Shown here: piece by piece, positions 24,480 through 35,996 of the stretch
How the letters are laid out: every line of letters starts with the position of its first letter
Numbering within the stretch: the stretch's first letter is position 1
Notes under the pieces: generated by a model
Databases searched by the model: none
Told to the model about the DNA's origin: nothing
The model's input: the letters and a program-made list of their open reading frames with translations, nothing else
DNA from: Laburnicola sp. R22_1
Taxonomy: Eukaryota > Ascomycota > Dothideomycetes > Pleosporales > Didymosphaeriaceae
Assembly (NCBI GenBank): GCA_014281115.1
Contig: JACONQ010000001.1
Span: 3,348,001-3,412,000 of the forward strand
Reading direction: 5' to 3'
Length of the DNA: 64,000 nt
Made by a program: the position numbers and the translations under genes

Positions 24480-26247
24480 CTATTGCTCTATGTTGAAGGT
24501 GCCCTCCCTCAGGCCTTCAACAACCAGTTCTTTGCCCTCGGCGCGTCTGTAAATATCCTTGATGTCATCTAGCATGTGTTAGTGAAATTTCTTTGCCACA
24601 CATCTTGTGCTGAATATACCTGTTGTGGTCTCGAAATGGCTCGTGGCATCGTAGCTCTTCGAAATAAAGACGTTGTCATTCTCTCCGCTCTCGATAGGCT
24701 CATAAAGCGGAATCGGCGGCCCCATGAACGTTTCAACCGCAAGGTTCTCACCCTTGTCGCTTTCGATTTTCAAAGCTTCGCGAGCAGGCTTCAATTCGAG
24801 ATGGTGGTTACTGTCGGTCTCGGCAATAGTTGAAACAATAGCGATGTAGTACCCCTTGGGGCAGACGTTGTGAGCAGATCCAACGACGGCGACGTAGATA
24901 TCTACACCTGTCAGTCTTGGGCTTGGCATTATCACATCAGCTCTACTTACCGTGTTTCCGACCAACCTGCGACTGTGGAATGATGAGCTGTAGCGAGTCG
25001 TCGTCATTAGTGCCGGGAACGGTGTGATTCAAGATGTAGATAGCTTTCAGGAGATGTCCAGTGATGCGCACTTTGCCGGGAAAGTAGGATGGGTCAGCCA
25101 GAACTGTCTTGGCTTTGGTCTCAAACTTCATCCCAGGTCCATCGTCCTGCTTCATAGTAGCCTTGATGCCGACCACCTTCGATCCCTCCATCACGAACTC
25201 GTCAACGTCAGTGTTCAACATGTATGTGCCTCCGTAGATAGCCGAAAGACGAGCGAAGCCCTGGGGAAGTTCGCCGAGGCCATAAAGCGGGTAGATGTAA
25301 GGCGAGTGCCCCTCACCATACCGCACCATTGAGTGGGCATAAAGGTTGATGCGCTGGAGGACCTCGTTAACCTTGCCCTTCACAGTGATGTAGTCGTCGG
25401 TTTGGTACAGAGCCATCGCGTGGCCAATGAAATCTCGGGTAGTCGCCTCCAAACCGAAGTGATCGTAAACATCTTTCATGGTGATGTTCGCGATATCCAG
25501 GCCTATACGCGTTCAGCCGGGTTTTCTCAGATGCTGTTTGCTAAACTCACCACTGTGAGTAGCCGGGTCGTTAGGCTCATATGCTTTGGTAAATTCAAGG
25601 AAAGACTTTGCCCGACGCTTCTCAAACAAGCCCATGAGAGACGATTTAAGAGCTTCACGTGAAGTCGAGGGGACCTTGGCAATGGTTGCCCTCGACTCGC
25701 GGCCCTGTTGCACGTAACTGCCCCCAATTTGTTTGAACTCGAGGTATTTTGTCACGTCGGTGGATATGAGGATTTTGGTGAGTTCGCCATCGGCCATGAG
25801 CAGCTTGGGCACGAGGTCGATGTTCCAGTCATTGGGGCGACCGGTTTTGAACGCCGGAGAGGGAGTGTTGCCATACTTCTTGTAGAGCTACTGCAATCAG
25901 CAAGTTGACATACGTCTGGTGGGTACACGTACCGCTTCAATGTTCAGCGACGCAGCTTCGCTTCAGACGGTCAGCATCTCTGCTCTGTGCGTGCAGGTAG
26001 CGGGCATGACGTACCCTCCGTAGTGGTCGTTGCGGTCGATGTGCAGCACCTTCTTGCCCTGTACGCTGAACACGCTGCATGCAGTCAGTCTATGTCTCTT
26101 CAAGTGGAGGGCGTTGTGCTACCCGGAGAGGACGCATTCCGTCAAGCCTGTGGAGCATTAGTCTGAGGCTGTCTCGAACGTTTGGCGGGGTAGCCACGTA
26201 CCTGTTCCCAGGACCAGGACATCGTACTCGGGCGCAATCTCGTCCAT
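24480..26247 (-). CDS. GDI1: Rab GDP-dissociation inhibitor
   Basis: Eight exons: 26247-26202, 26147-26123, 26074-26015, 25960-25933, 25887-25551, 25502-24951, 24901-24620 and 24568-24480; 472 aa, normal for GDI. The N-terminus reads MDEIAPEYDVLVLGTGLTEC, the dinucleotide-fold-like start of the GDI/REP family, then GKKVLHIDRNDHYGG. Further signatures are QYRLPQG-type sequence (YPLYGLGELPQGFARLSA), YIWP-like ADPSYFP and the C-terminal VFISKSYDATSHFE. GDI extracts GDP-bound Rab GTPases from membranes and recycles them. The four tiny 5' exons are typical of the fungal gene. All junctions keep frame inside conserved blocks. Confidence 0.96.
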
Positions 26248-26706
26248 GGTGGAGCAGATGTGTCTGTGGTAACTGAGGAGTTGGTTTAGCACAAGCAGCG
26301 CAGATACGGCGGGTCGTGATGGTGTGGGCAGAGCGGTGAGCGGGCGTGAGGTGGGGATGCTGGGGTCGTCGGAGCTTCCTTTCGGCTCGCCTCGCCATTC
26401 GCTGGAGGGAGCACCGAACGGCGACGGTGAAGGCGCCAGCCACTTCTTACGCATAGTGCTTGGGCGACAAGGTATTTACTATTGCGAACGCAGGCTTCAT
26501 GGCAACTCATTAGACTATTGTGCATCAAAGTGATTTGCATACTGTGCTTATGCATCTCACTCGCGGCCACGCGCTATCCAACTTATGTTACAGAGGGTGT
26601 AGTCTACAAGATTTATACATGGTGTTCCTCCTTTCAGGCCATAGTATAATGCACTTGGCTGCTTGGGTTGCTCTTTTAGGGCCGAGAGCTCTAGTACAGC
26701 AGCTGG

Positions 26707-27572
26707 CTACGTCTTCGGAACCTGTTCTCCTGATACTTCTCGCGGCACCGCGCCCGGTGTGTCGTCTAGCGGTTCCGCGTAGTCGTATATTTCCTAGTAT
26801 GATTAGCGACAGTCAGAGGGCACAGCGAACACTACTGACATCTACTGCGTAGGGAGACTCTTGGTATTGATGCCCTGGACGGCTCAAGTCGATGGTCGGG
26901 TCGTGTTTGGCCAGCACGCGGGCTTCTTGGTAGGCACTGTTCCGCTCCACCAGGGTGTCGATGATGGCCTTCATCGTCTTCTGCACAGTCTCGTCCCTTT
27001 CCTCCATCTCCAAGTCGCCATAACCAGCCCCCTGCCGCCGGTGTTCAATCGTCGCCGTAGCAAGACGGTTGCGCTCCTTGACGCACACCCACCAGAGTTG
27101 CTGCAGGGTTTCCCAGTCGCGGTCGCGCAGTTCGTGAACTGTCCATGCTCGCCCTGTGTTGACATCAGCCTTTGGACCCTCTACTTGCGGCTTCGATTGG
27201 CGCACCGTGTCGTGACTCCTCCACGGGCGTCCTCAGCAGCTTCCTATCCTTGAAGAACTCCCACAGTCCATGGTCCGGGTCGCCTTGCACTTGCGACGTC
27301 GGCTTCACGGGCATGGGCAGCGTCTGGTTCTCGTAGTCCCTTTCCCTGACAGAAAGTGTCTGCCTCGGCCGCAAGCCTGTACGCCGCACTGCCGACACTC
27401 CCCGGCTTTTGTTGTTGTCACTCCTCCATAGCGATGGCGAGGTCGAGAAGCGTGCTAGGGGCATACGGCGGGTGCATTGGGCCGGGGACACGAGAAACGA
27501 AAACGCGGTGTCGCAGGATGTCGAGGGCACATGCAGCGTCGGGCGCAGCATTCGCGAGGTCGGTATGGCCAT
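26707..27572 (-). CDS. MRPL4: Mitochondrial large-subunit ribosomal protein uL29m (MRPL4)
   Basis: Exons 27572-27206, 27153-26846 and 26793-26707 give 253 aa. The N-terminus is basic and Ser/Arg-rich, with an RFSTSPSLWR region that looks like a mitochondrial presequence. The core block GRAWTVHELRDRDWETL, then LWWVCVKERNRLATA, is the uL29m signature; the first junction falls exactly in it (H|GRAWTV, intron GTGCGC..ACACAG). The tail is acidic (EIYDYAEPLDDT). The protein lies near the polypeptide exit of the mitochondrial ribosome. Its start lies less than about 250 bp from the divergent bZIP gene. Confidence 0.9.
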
Positions 27573-27799
27573 GGTGCAGGGCTGAGCTCCACTGGTGCAG
27601 CTGAGGCAGGCTGTGTGCACACTGCAGACAAAAGCTGGCCGAGGGCAATGCTCCGAAAAGTCCCCATGGCGCTAGGCAGGGGTACTCGTTCCGTCTCACC
27701 TGGCACGTGATCCAGCCCTTCGGCGCTGGCATAAAGGGCTCCGCGCCGGCATCTGATTCTGACCTCATCCACCAACCGCCCTCTTCACCCGCGTGCGAG

Positions 27800-28657
27800 G
27801 GGGCTTTTCGACTGATCAAATTCTCTTTGACGAGTTCCTAGATTTTCCAAGCGGGTATCAGGACCCGCACTCTACCATCCCAGGATGCAGCCAACAATCA
27901 TCAACTTCATGCCTGTCCCAAGCAGGCTCGGCGACATCTTCATCTCTCCACCAAGAGTCTACGCCAGCCTCCAGCCTCCATGGCACCGACACAATTAGCT
28001 GGGACCCGGCGCTGTTGTTCCCAACGTCGTATGACTCCTCCGCGCTTGCCTCCATTTCGCTTCCGTCCTCGTCTTCTTCTCTCCCCGCCTCCACTGGCGG
28101 CCTTCTTGTTGCTTCACAGATCCCGATTTTCGATACCTCTGATTGGAGCGCCTTTTCTTTGCCACCTACTACAGTTCCGTACGCCTGCGATGATTTGTCT
28201 GCCTATCCCTTGGTCTCTACTGGCGGGTTCGATGCTTTAACCATGTCATCTCTCCCGAACGATATCTACAACACAAACATGTCTCAATCTATGGAGAAAG
28301 GTATTACTAGTCATTACACTACTTATGACCTTCTTCTCACAGAGTCCAGGTCTCTCTAATTCCGGTTCTTCTACGTCAAGCTCTCACAGCAACCGCAATT
28401 TCTCGTCGCCGGAGGCAAACTCCAACAAAATGTCAACAGCAAAAGCCCCCAATTCTCTTACCGATCCTGCACGTGTGGAGAAGCGACGGGCCAACACTAT
28501 GGCGGCCCGTCGGTATCGGCAAAAACGTGTTGACCAGATGTCAACCCTGGAATCGCAGCTCAAAGACACCCAAACTGAACGCGACGAGCTCAAGGTCCGC
28601 TGTGCTAAGCTTGAAGGCGAGGTCGAAACGCTTCGTCGTCTTCTCGCGCAAAAGTAG
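27800..28657 (+). CDS. bZIP transcription factor (Gcn4-like basic region), 5' end unresolved
   Basis: The body runs 27800-28300 and 28350-28657 (intron GTATTA..GTCCAG, 49 nt). The C-terminus has the basic region EKRRANTMAARRYRQKR and a leucine zipper (LESQLKD..LKVRCAKLEGEVETLRRLL), placing it in the Gcn4/Jun-like class that binds TGACTCA-type sites. The N-terminal half is Ser/Asp/Phe-rich, fitting an activation domain. No ATG opens this frame upstream of 27800, so a first exon must be spliced on. One option is ATG 27666 with a donor at 27682 and acceptor CGAG at 27799, giving a G|GG junction. A short frame 27648-27710 could instead be an upstream ORF. Confidence 0.8.
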
Positions 28658-30497
28658 CTGTACCGTGTTGGGACGAAAGATTCGTCCTCGCCCTGTTCAG
28701 TGGTCAGCCCGGCTTCTCTTGTGTTTCATCCTTTGTATCATTCATTCTGCCACATTCTCAGACGATGTCGGAATAGCTCGATCTTTGCGTTTCAATTCGA
28801 ACCGCTCATATCGGCAAAAAAGGGTTTAATCTCAAGGGCATTGCTATGGGGTTGAGGGGACACTCACGCGGGTCTGCGGTCACTGTAGTTGAAGATATTT
28901 GAATTCATGAATGTTCTACACTACTTTTATATGAGGCACTGCAGCGCTTCCTCATTTTCTACCATGATGAGTCGACATGAGCAACCATGTATGCATCCAC
29001 TACAAGCTGCTGTGGTACCTCGAAGAGCAAGAAACTTCCGACGTGTATTCCTATATACTCTTTGGGTGTGGAACCACAGCACGTATGCCGCTGCGTAGCA
29101 CACTCACAGATGCTGGCTTTGTCGAAAAGCGCAAGCAAGAGTACATCGACAGCTATTTTCCACGGCTCCCAACCTCAGCTCTGAGCACGACTCTACCGCT
29201 GGACGTCCAACGCAGCGGGGGCTCAGAGCGGCCGCGGGTGTCTTGGGGGGAACTCACTGGTGATTGGCGCGTTATGAGTCGAACATCCGCCAAGAGCGGA
29301 CTCTCAGTATGAGTCGAAAAACTATTCCTTATTCGATCATGGCACGGCCGTCATCAAGCACCACTGCACCAGTGATGGGCGATTCGATAGTAATTGCTAT
29401 ATTAATAGTAATTACTATTGCATAAAAGGCCCATCACTGTCATGCACCATCTGCCATGCATACACAAGGTCGGGTGGGACGCCACTTTGCAGCCTTCTCC
29501 TTCGTGAACATGCACAGCCTTCTTGATCGCGAGACCGTGCCCATTATGAGATTCAATCCGGCTGTCGTGACTCTCGTAGTGGCACCTAAAATCCATGCAT
29601 CAACGCATGTCACGTGAATTCTTCAGCCCCGGAGCCCGCTGTCCCCTGGCCGGCTCGGCACACAGGCCAGCCCTACGTTAATAATCAGAGAATATGTACC
29701 GTCTTCGCTTCTCCTGTGATGTACCAGTGTCGAATCATTCTCTCAATTGCGTGCCCATGTGGCTTCCAGCGAACCATGGAAATGGAACACGCAGTAAGAA
29801 TTACAAAGATATTGCTTTTACATCCCACTTTCTTGTCTCCAGTTCGAACAGGCACCCATTATCAGGAGTGTGATTCGGTCGGCTACCCAGATTTGAAGAA
29901 ACGAAAGCCTGGAAGCCATACTAGAAGAAACACTTGCCTTTGATACCCATCTTCTGGCGTGGGGAATCCCATGTTGCGATCCAACACAGGTACCATGGTT
30001 CCATTACCCAATTCGGTTGGTCCGCTCGGATCAATGCCAAGAAGTGCACCTCCCAACTGCACAGGACTACGCGAACTCAACTGCGAGAGCGCGTTTGCAT
30101 ACACTCCACCACTTTGCTACTCCACCGAAGCGCACATTCCACCTCTCTCTCAGGTCCGTACAAGTCGCCAGGCGCTATGAATCGACCAGGTCTGTTCCCC
30201 CCTCGAAGCCCTTTGAGCCTCGCCAGTACCATGACAAGCCCGCCGCCGCCCTGCGCATACGTGCCCTCACTCTGCTTTTGCACCTGCTGCAGTTGCCCTC
30301 TCGAACGCGACGACGACACGACACGACGCCAGGCAACTTGAAGCTCGATCGGGAACAGCTCTCGCTCCGATTCCCATACGCAATCCCACCTGTGAACCAC
30401 ACACTCGCTTTGCACACCGTCGCCGGATGGACAGAATCGCTAACAGTGCTCCGATACAGGACCGGGCGGCCAGACGCTACGCAACATACCCACGGGC
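28658..30497. other. Intergenic, no supported gene
   Basis: Open frames overlap on both strands without motifs. The part from about 29900 on is pyrimidine-rich and probably NOT2 promoter/leader. A small inverted repeat (29370-29440) is listed separately. Confidence 0.4.
29370..29440. repeat. Small A/T-centred inverted repeat
   Basis: CCAGTGATGGGC on the left pairs with GCCCATCACTG on the right, and the interior contains ATAGTAATT and AGTAATTACTAT, giving a possible hairpin. No function is evident; it may be a MITE remnant. Confidence 0.5.
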
Positions 30498-32330
30498 ATG
30501 TTTCAAAACCAGCAGAACAGTGCCCGCGGCGGCCCGCTGGGTGGCAGCAGGTTACAGAACGGAAAGCTGGGCGGTGAGGATGCACGCAGATTATATGCGC
30601 GGTTCATGGCTGACTGCATTGTTTGTGGTAGGCAACGGTGCCAACTGGGCTTTTGGTGGGCCCATGGGCGCGGCTCCCGGCCTATCCAATGCACAATCGC
30701 GAGCAAACGGCAACGCACTGTCGAGCTTTGCGCAAACAATCGGCGGCTCCCAGTCTCATACTTCTCTCAATCTTGAGTAAGTCTCTGTACAATGGGCATG
30801 CGCAAGGCCAGAAGAAGGGCTCGTTGCCCGCGCAACTTTCTCTTTTGTCCTGTGAACAAGGGATTTCAGCTAAATATTTGCGATGACAGAGAGTTTCCCT
30901 CGCTGTCTGGCGCGCCCCAGGCTCAGCAGAATACCTCCGCACAACAGATGTGGTCAAATCCGACCTTACGCACGACGCAGCATTCCACAATCCAACGACC
31001 ACAGGGACAAAGCGCACAGCAAGGCCAAGCTACTCAGACGGCGAATCAACAACTGAGTCAGACGCACGATGATGCAGTGGACACCGCTCCCGGGCAATTC
31101 TCGGCTGGCACGGATGACTATAGATTCGGAGGACAGTCAGGCGTCGGACAGCTATCGGGCGCTTCTCAGCCTCAAACGGGAAATATCGATGAGTTTCCAC
31201 CGCTTGGAGGCAGCGTAGACGTCGGCCCAGATCGAAGGACTGGAATGATTCAAAACGCTGCTGCGTACGGCGCCAACACCAACGGAAGTGCTTTCCCAGG
31301 TCTGGGTCAGACACGGAACGGTCTCTCAAGCCCTACGGACGCACAACAAGATCGGACCATAAATTCGGTGTTAGGTGGCAGAGGCATAAATTCTGGCGCT
31401 GGTAAGCTTATCGTCTTGTTCAAGGACCCATGTCGCTGACTCTGGATTTAGTATCTCGGACGCCCTTTGAGAATATGCGTGGCACTCCTACAGGTCTTTC
31501 AGATACTCAACGTGCAGGTCAAACAATAGGCAACATACAAAACATGTCTTTCATGGGCTCCACACCCTCGAATCTTCCACAGGCAGGACAACGGCCACAG
31601 CAGAATCAGTTCGAGCCGGCATTTGGCACTGACAATTTGGGATCACCAAATGCGCAAGCGCCACACAAGAAGTTGGCGGAAATGACCGAGGCGGAACGAT
31701 ATACCCTGCCTGGACTACTGTCGATGATACCCTCGGAGAGCCCTGACTACTCTTCGCTTGCAGTCGGTCAAGATCTGACAGTGCTGGGCCTAGATCTGAG
31801 TCGTCCGGAGTAAGAATTCTTGTTGCACAACTTTTGACTTTTGCTAAATCTACAGCAACTCTCCTTTGCATCCTACGTTTGGTTCGCCGTTTGTGGAGTC
31901 AAACGCTAAGCCTGTGATTCCTCCAGATTTCAAGCTTCCGGTAGCCTACACAGTGACCAACGTACCACCGCTCCATTCGAAGGTAACAAGCTTCTCAGCA
32001 GAGACGCTGCTCGCTATTTTCTACCAGTTTCCACGGGACATAATGCAAGAAATCGCTGCGAACGAACTGTACAACCGTGACTGGAGGTGGCATACCAAAC
32101 TGCAGCAGTGGATGATGAAAGATCCCGATCTTCCGGCCCCTGTACGACTTTCGCCGAAGGTGGAGCGTGGATGGTACCTGTTCTTCGATGTCACCAATTG
32201 GAGGAGGGAGAGGGTACGGTATCCATTCTAATTTGCATATCCTCATGCTAACCCTAAGCAGAGAGAATTCGAGCTCGATTACGATCACCTAGATCAACGT
32301 CACGGACCAGCTATGGCAGGGCCTGTTTAG
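30498..32330 (+). CDS. NOT2: CCR4-NOT complex subunit NOT2 (Cdc36)
   Basis: Six exons: 30498-30573, 30632-30776, 30890-31401, 31452-31809, 31856-32213 and 32262-32330; 505 aa. The N-terminal two thirds are Gln/Gly/Asn-rich and disordered, with the short LNLEEFPSLSG and IDEFPPLGG motifs. The C-terminus is the NOT2/3/5 domain: FGSPFVESNAKPVIPPDF, YQFPRDIMQEIAANELYNRDWRWH and LQQWMMKDPD. NOT2 is a structural core subunit of the deadenylase complex that controls mRNA decay and transcription. All junctions keep frame. The start MFQNQQNSARGG resembles fungal homologues. Confidence 0.93.
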
Positions 32331-33513
32331 AAATGAGGTGCTGGAGTGCGGCGGTTCGGCGTATGTTAGTTTGTGGGGCTGCTGAGATGCCAATGAAGAG
32401 GGTGATATGAGACCTCCTCATTCTATCGCAAAGCAGGAGCTGCATCTAGATGATGACTACTAATGCGACGCGAGGTCGACGAAATGAATTGTCTAAAGCG
32501 CTGTCTGAAGTGATAGGCCCAGCCATCATGGACTGCTTGCTTCTTTTACCTTGAAGCAGCAATCACTTGTTTCAAAACGAAAAGCATTTTGGTGCCCTGC
32601 TTTCACTTACATTTTCGTGCTGGTGAGAACTCTAATGTGTTAGGCCAGTCCCTTGTGGTATGGTGTTTCCCACGCCCCGAATACTCTTCTGCCCTCAACG
32701 CTCTTTCCCTCTTCATTGGTTGTGCAATGCGCCTTCCAACTTTCTTAATAAGCGCTGTTGGCTCACACGTCACAGTGTGAAATGGCTAGTTAACCCCTCG
32801 GTCCACATACATGTAGCATTCATAGCGATGTTTTGAAGAATACGATCGCTCTGTATGCGGCGTGGGCTACCGCTGTCGTCATCTCCAAGTACGTTGTTTG
32901 TCCAGAAGCTATGCGAAATCCACGCCGGGACGGAAAATCAAACCATCTCGCGAAGACAAAAAGCAAATGCACGAGGTTGTCCCAAATACTCCTCTAGTCG
33001 GGCGTCAAAAGCGGCACATATCAGATCATTCGCCTTAAGCAGTTGCCGGTTTGGACGTAAGATCGTCATCACTTGCATACCGTGCGCGTGGCACATCAGC
33101 CGATTCCACTTCACCAAGACTTGACATGGTCTGGTATTCGCCAGTAAACCTATCCTTGGCGCGCGCGTATGCTTCGTGGAGCACAGTGGGGGCACAGTCA
33201 AGTCATCCCACATCATTGCACCAACAGACCAACTAATCAGCTTGCCCGTTTGATGACTCGGCCCCCGAACCTTATGCATTCCCATGAACACGGTTGCCAC
33301 GAAGATGCCGTCACCCGACTTCGCGCGCATTCCTCTTTGGAGTCGCCCTGCATTGCATGCATGTCAAAGTCCGAGACACTGCCTCAGGTTTGTAACATTG
33401 CGCAGGTGTGCCCGGCTAAAGGCACATGAGCTCCCCGCTGGATTGGAAGAGGGTCATTTCACATCTTGTGTCGCTTTTATGCTACTCAGGACTACCGTCC
33501 GGTCATTCCCCGG
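32331..33513. other. Intergenic, no supported gene
   Basis: Short open frames only, with no recognisable motif or repeat apart from the retroposon fragment that follows. Confidence 0.4.
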
Positions 33514-33592
33514 AAGATTGAATTTTTTTTTTCGTTTTCAATAGGCTATTCTCACCAAGAGGGACGTCAGCCGGCCATAGTAAAGATTGAAT
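33514..33592 (-). mobile_element. Very short LINE-like 3' fragment (family B) with 10-bp target duplication
   Basis: The insert 33524-33582 (59 bp) is flanked by AAGATTGAAT at 33514-33523 and 33583-33592. On the minus strand it ends GAATAGCCTATTGAAAACG plus an A-run. The same 3' end occurs at 41541 in a longer copy. Extreme 5' truncation with an A-tail and target duplication is the signature of target-primed reverse transcription. Confidence 0.85.
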
Positions 33593-33647
33593 ACGAAGGA
33601 CGCCTATCCTACTCGCACACTGACGCCTAACCACACGGTGGAGGGGC

Positions 33648-35703
33648 ATGGATTGCGCAATTTGCCCCGATAGAGAGGCAAGATATTCATGCAGGACATT
33701 CGACTTGGATTCATGGAATAGATCCGCGAACGCGGGATGTCTTTCTTGCAAGCTCATTCGCGACGCTGCTTTGGCAATGTGCGATGGCCAAGTGTTTACG
33801 ATAATTTATACTGCGAACTATGACGGATTTGTTAGGCTGGAAATTGATCATGGAAGTGATAGATTCAGAGAAACGTCACGGATGGACCTTTTGACTGATG
33901 ATGGTAAGCCCCACGAGGCCAGTTTTCTAAGCCTCTAAAGTTAATAAGCTCATAGAAAGGGTGGTCAAAGAGTTGCGTTGCGTTAAGAAGGTGACGTATC
34001 CCATCGATGGCACCTTTTTTTCTAGACTTGGTCTCGAGCGAGCGGGATTGTGGCTTGATCACTGTTTACGCAACCATCCAACATGTGGCACTTCCGATAC
34101 TAGAGTTCCGCTGCCTACACGTCTAGTGGCCGTAGGCTCACTGATGCAAAACCCGTATCTATACGTAACCAAGCCAGGCGAGAAGGGGAACTATGCAACG
34201 CTCTCGTACTGTTGGGGCAACAGCAAAACATTCACAACCACGACACCTACGTTGGACGCTAGGAGGGGCGGCTTCTTGCTTGAAGAACTTCCAAACATCT
34301 GTCGAGATGCTGTGCTTCTGACTAGAGTCTTGGGCATCCCATATATCTGGATAGATCAGCTCTGCATCTTGCAAGAAGGGCCAGGTGATGACTGGGAGAG
34401 GGAATCAGCGAAAATGCATTCGATATACGCGAACTCGGTTGTTACGCTGGCAGCACTCAGTTCTCCGGGGAGTGATTCTGGTATCTTCGGCCTTGCAACC
34501 CATATTAGGCCCAGTGCCGCAATTGAGGTACAACTTCCAAACAAGGGCGGAACAAGCACGGTCTATGCACGAAGATTTATACGACGGGGCTACTTCTCCT
34601 TTATGCATTCCGAAGCCCTCGACGAACCTGCTTTCCTAGAAAACCGACTCTGGACTCTACAAGAGGTCGCTCTTTCACGTCGCGTTCTCTGGCTCGGACT
34701 CGGAGACATAGGATGGAGCTGCAAAGAATCAACAGCCTGTGCGTGCGAACCTCTCTTCGTACCTCTCACGTCACACAACAATATCCCTTCGCACGTCACT
34801 GTGAATCTTGCCCCTACTGCAAAGCTCACTAGAAAGGAATGGCTACACATCTGGTACCAGTACGTCGAGGAAGCAACACAGCGGCTCGTAACCAAAGAAA
34901 GCGATCGACTCCCCGCACTTGCTGGTTTAGCAGCCGCAATGAGGCAGAATATAGACGGGCGGTATATTGCTGGCCATTGGGAAACCGACATCGAACAATC
35001 GCTGCTCTGGGGGGTTCTCAATCCAGAGAAATTTCGTCACGAACAAATCAGCACAGCTGCACCGATGAGGCAAGACTATGCTCCGAGCTGGTCCTGGGCT
35101 TCTGTTTCGCGCCCTATGGAGCACGACGGGGCTTTTGCGTCTGATACGCTTGAAGTGAATATGGACTGCAAGGTGCTCGATATCCAGTTTCGGCCTAGCA
35201 CCTTGAATCAATATGGGCCAGGGGTCGGGGTGTTGAAGATGGAGTGCATTGCGTTGCGTGTGGTCCGGGTTAAGAACCACCGTACTGCATTTGAGCATCG
35301 CCCTGAGGGGAAGGAGTTGCAATTGGTGCCGGGCTGGTCCCAGTGGCATGCCGATTGGAGGGGAGACAGTACGCCATGGGAGGATCGAGATTTGTACATG
35401 GTTATTCATAGTAGATGGCCGGATGATGATGAGGAGCCGGACGAGATATACTGGCTTGCCGGTTTGATCTTGGAAAAGGTTGGTGAGGGGGATTTCGAGG
35501 AGTGGGAAGAGCGATTTTGTAGTCTTGGGAGAGGGACCGCTGGCGGGGAAGAGGAAATTGGGGATAGTGCGTGTTTGGAGAGAGAGGATATGAGGAGAAA
35601 TGTCTTCAGAAGAGTTGGGGTTACCCTTCATTTCTTTAGGCAAAATGGCGTTACGTGGGAGGAGTTGAAGGAGGAATATAAAAGGACGATTTGGATTATC
35701 TGA
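33648..35703 (+). CDS. HET-domain protein (heterokaryon incompatibility type)
   Basis: Exons 33648-33903 and 33956-35703 (intron GTAAGC..CATAG, 52 nt) give 667 aa, with no breaks. The HET domain spans roughly residues 160-330: YATLSYCWGNS, then LGIPYIWIDQLCILQ, WERESAKMHSIYANSVVTLAA and FLENRLWTLQEVALSRRVLW. A Cys-rich N-terminus (CAICPD, CLSCKLIRDAA) is common in Pezizomycotina HET proteins. HET domains trigger cell death on allorecognition, but most family members are untested. No NACHT, WD40 or ankyrin partner domain is present. The gene lies only 55 bp after a retroposon scar. Confidence 0.93.
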
Positions 35704-35996
35704 TAGGATTAGTTGTCTTCCAACACATTCGCTACTTGCAGAAGTATGCAATATAGATAACTTATTAGCGTAACTGAGGATTGATTTAATAGTTTTACCT
35801 ACCTAGGTACCTACTTCTCTTCACTTTCACCGCGGAAGTTATCACAAACTACTAGCCCGAACGGGTAGTTCCTCCAGTATGTCTTGGCAGGAGCGACGTT
35901 AGACATCGCGTACTCTTGCCTACAGGGTGCTCGGTGTCAACTTCTCTCTCTCTCCGCCGTGTCTAGAAAGACGTCCGCTCCTTTCTTCTACTGACC

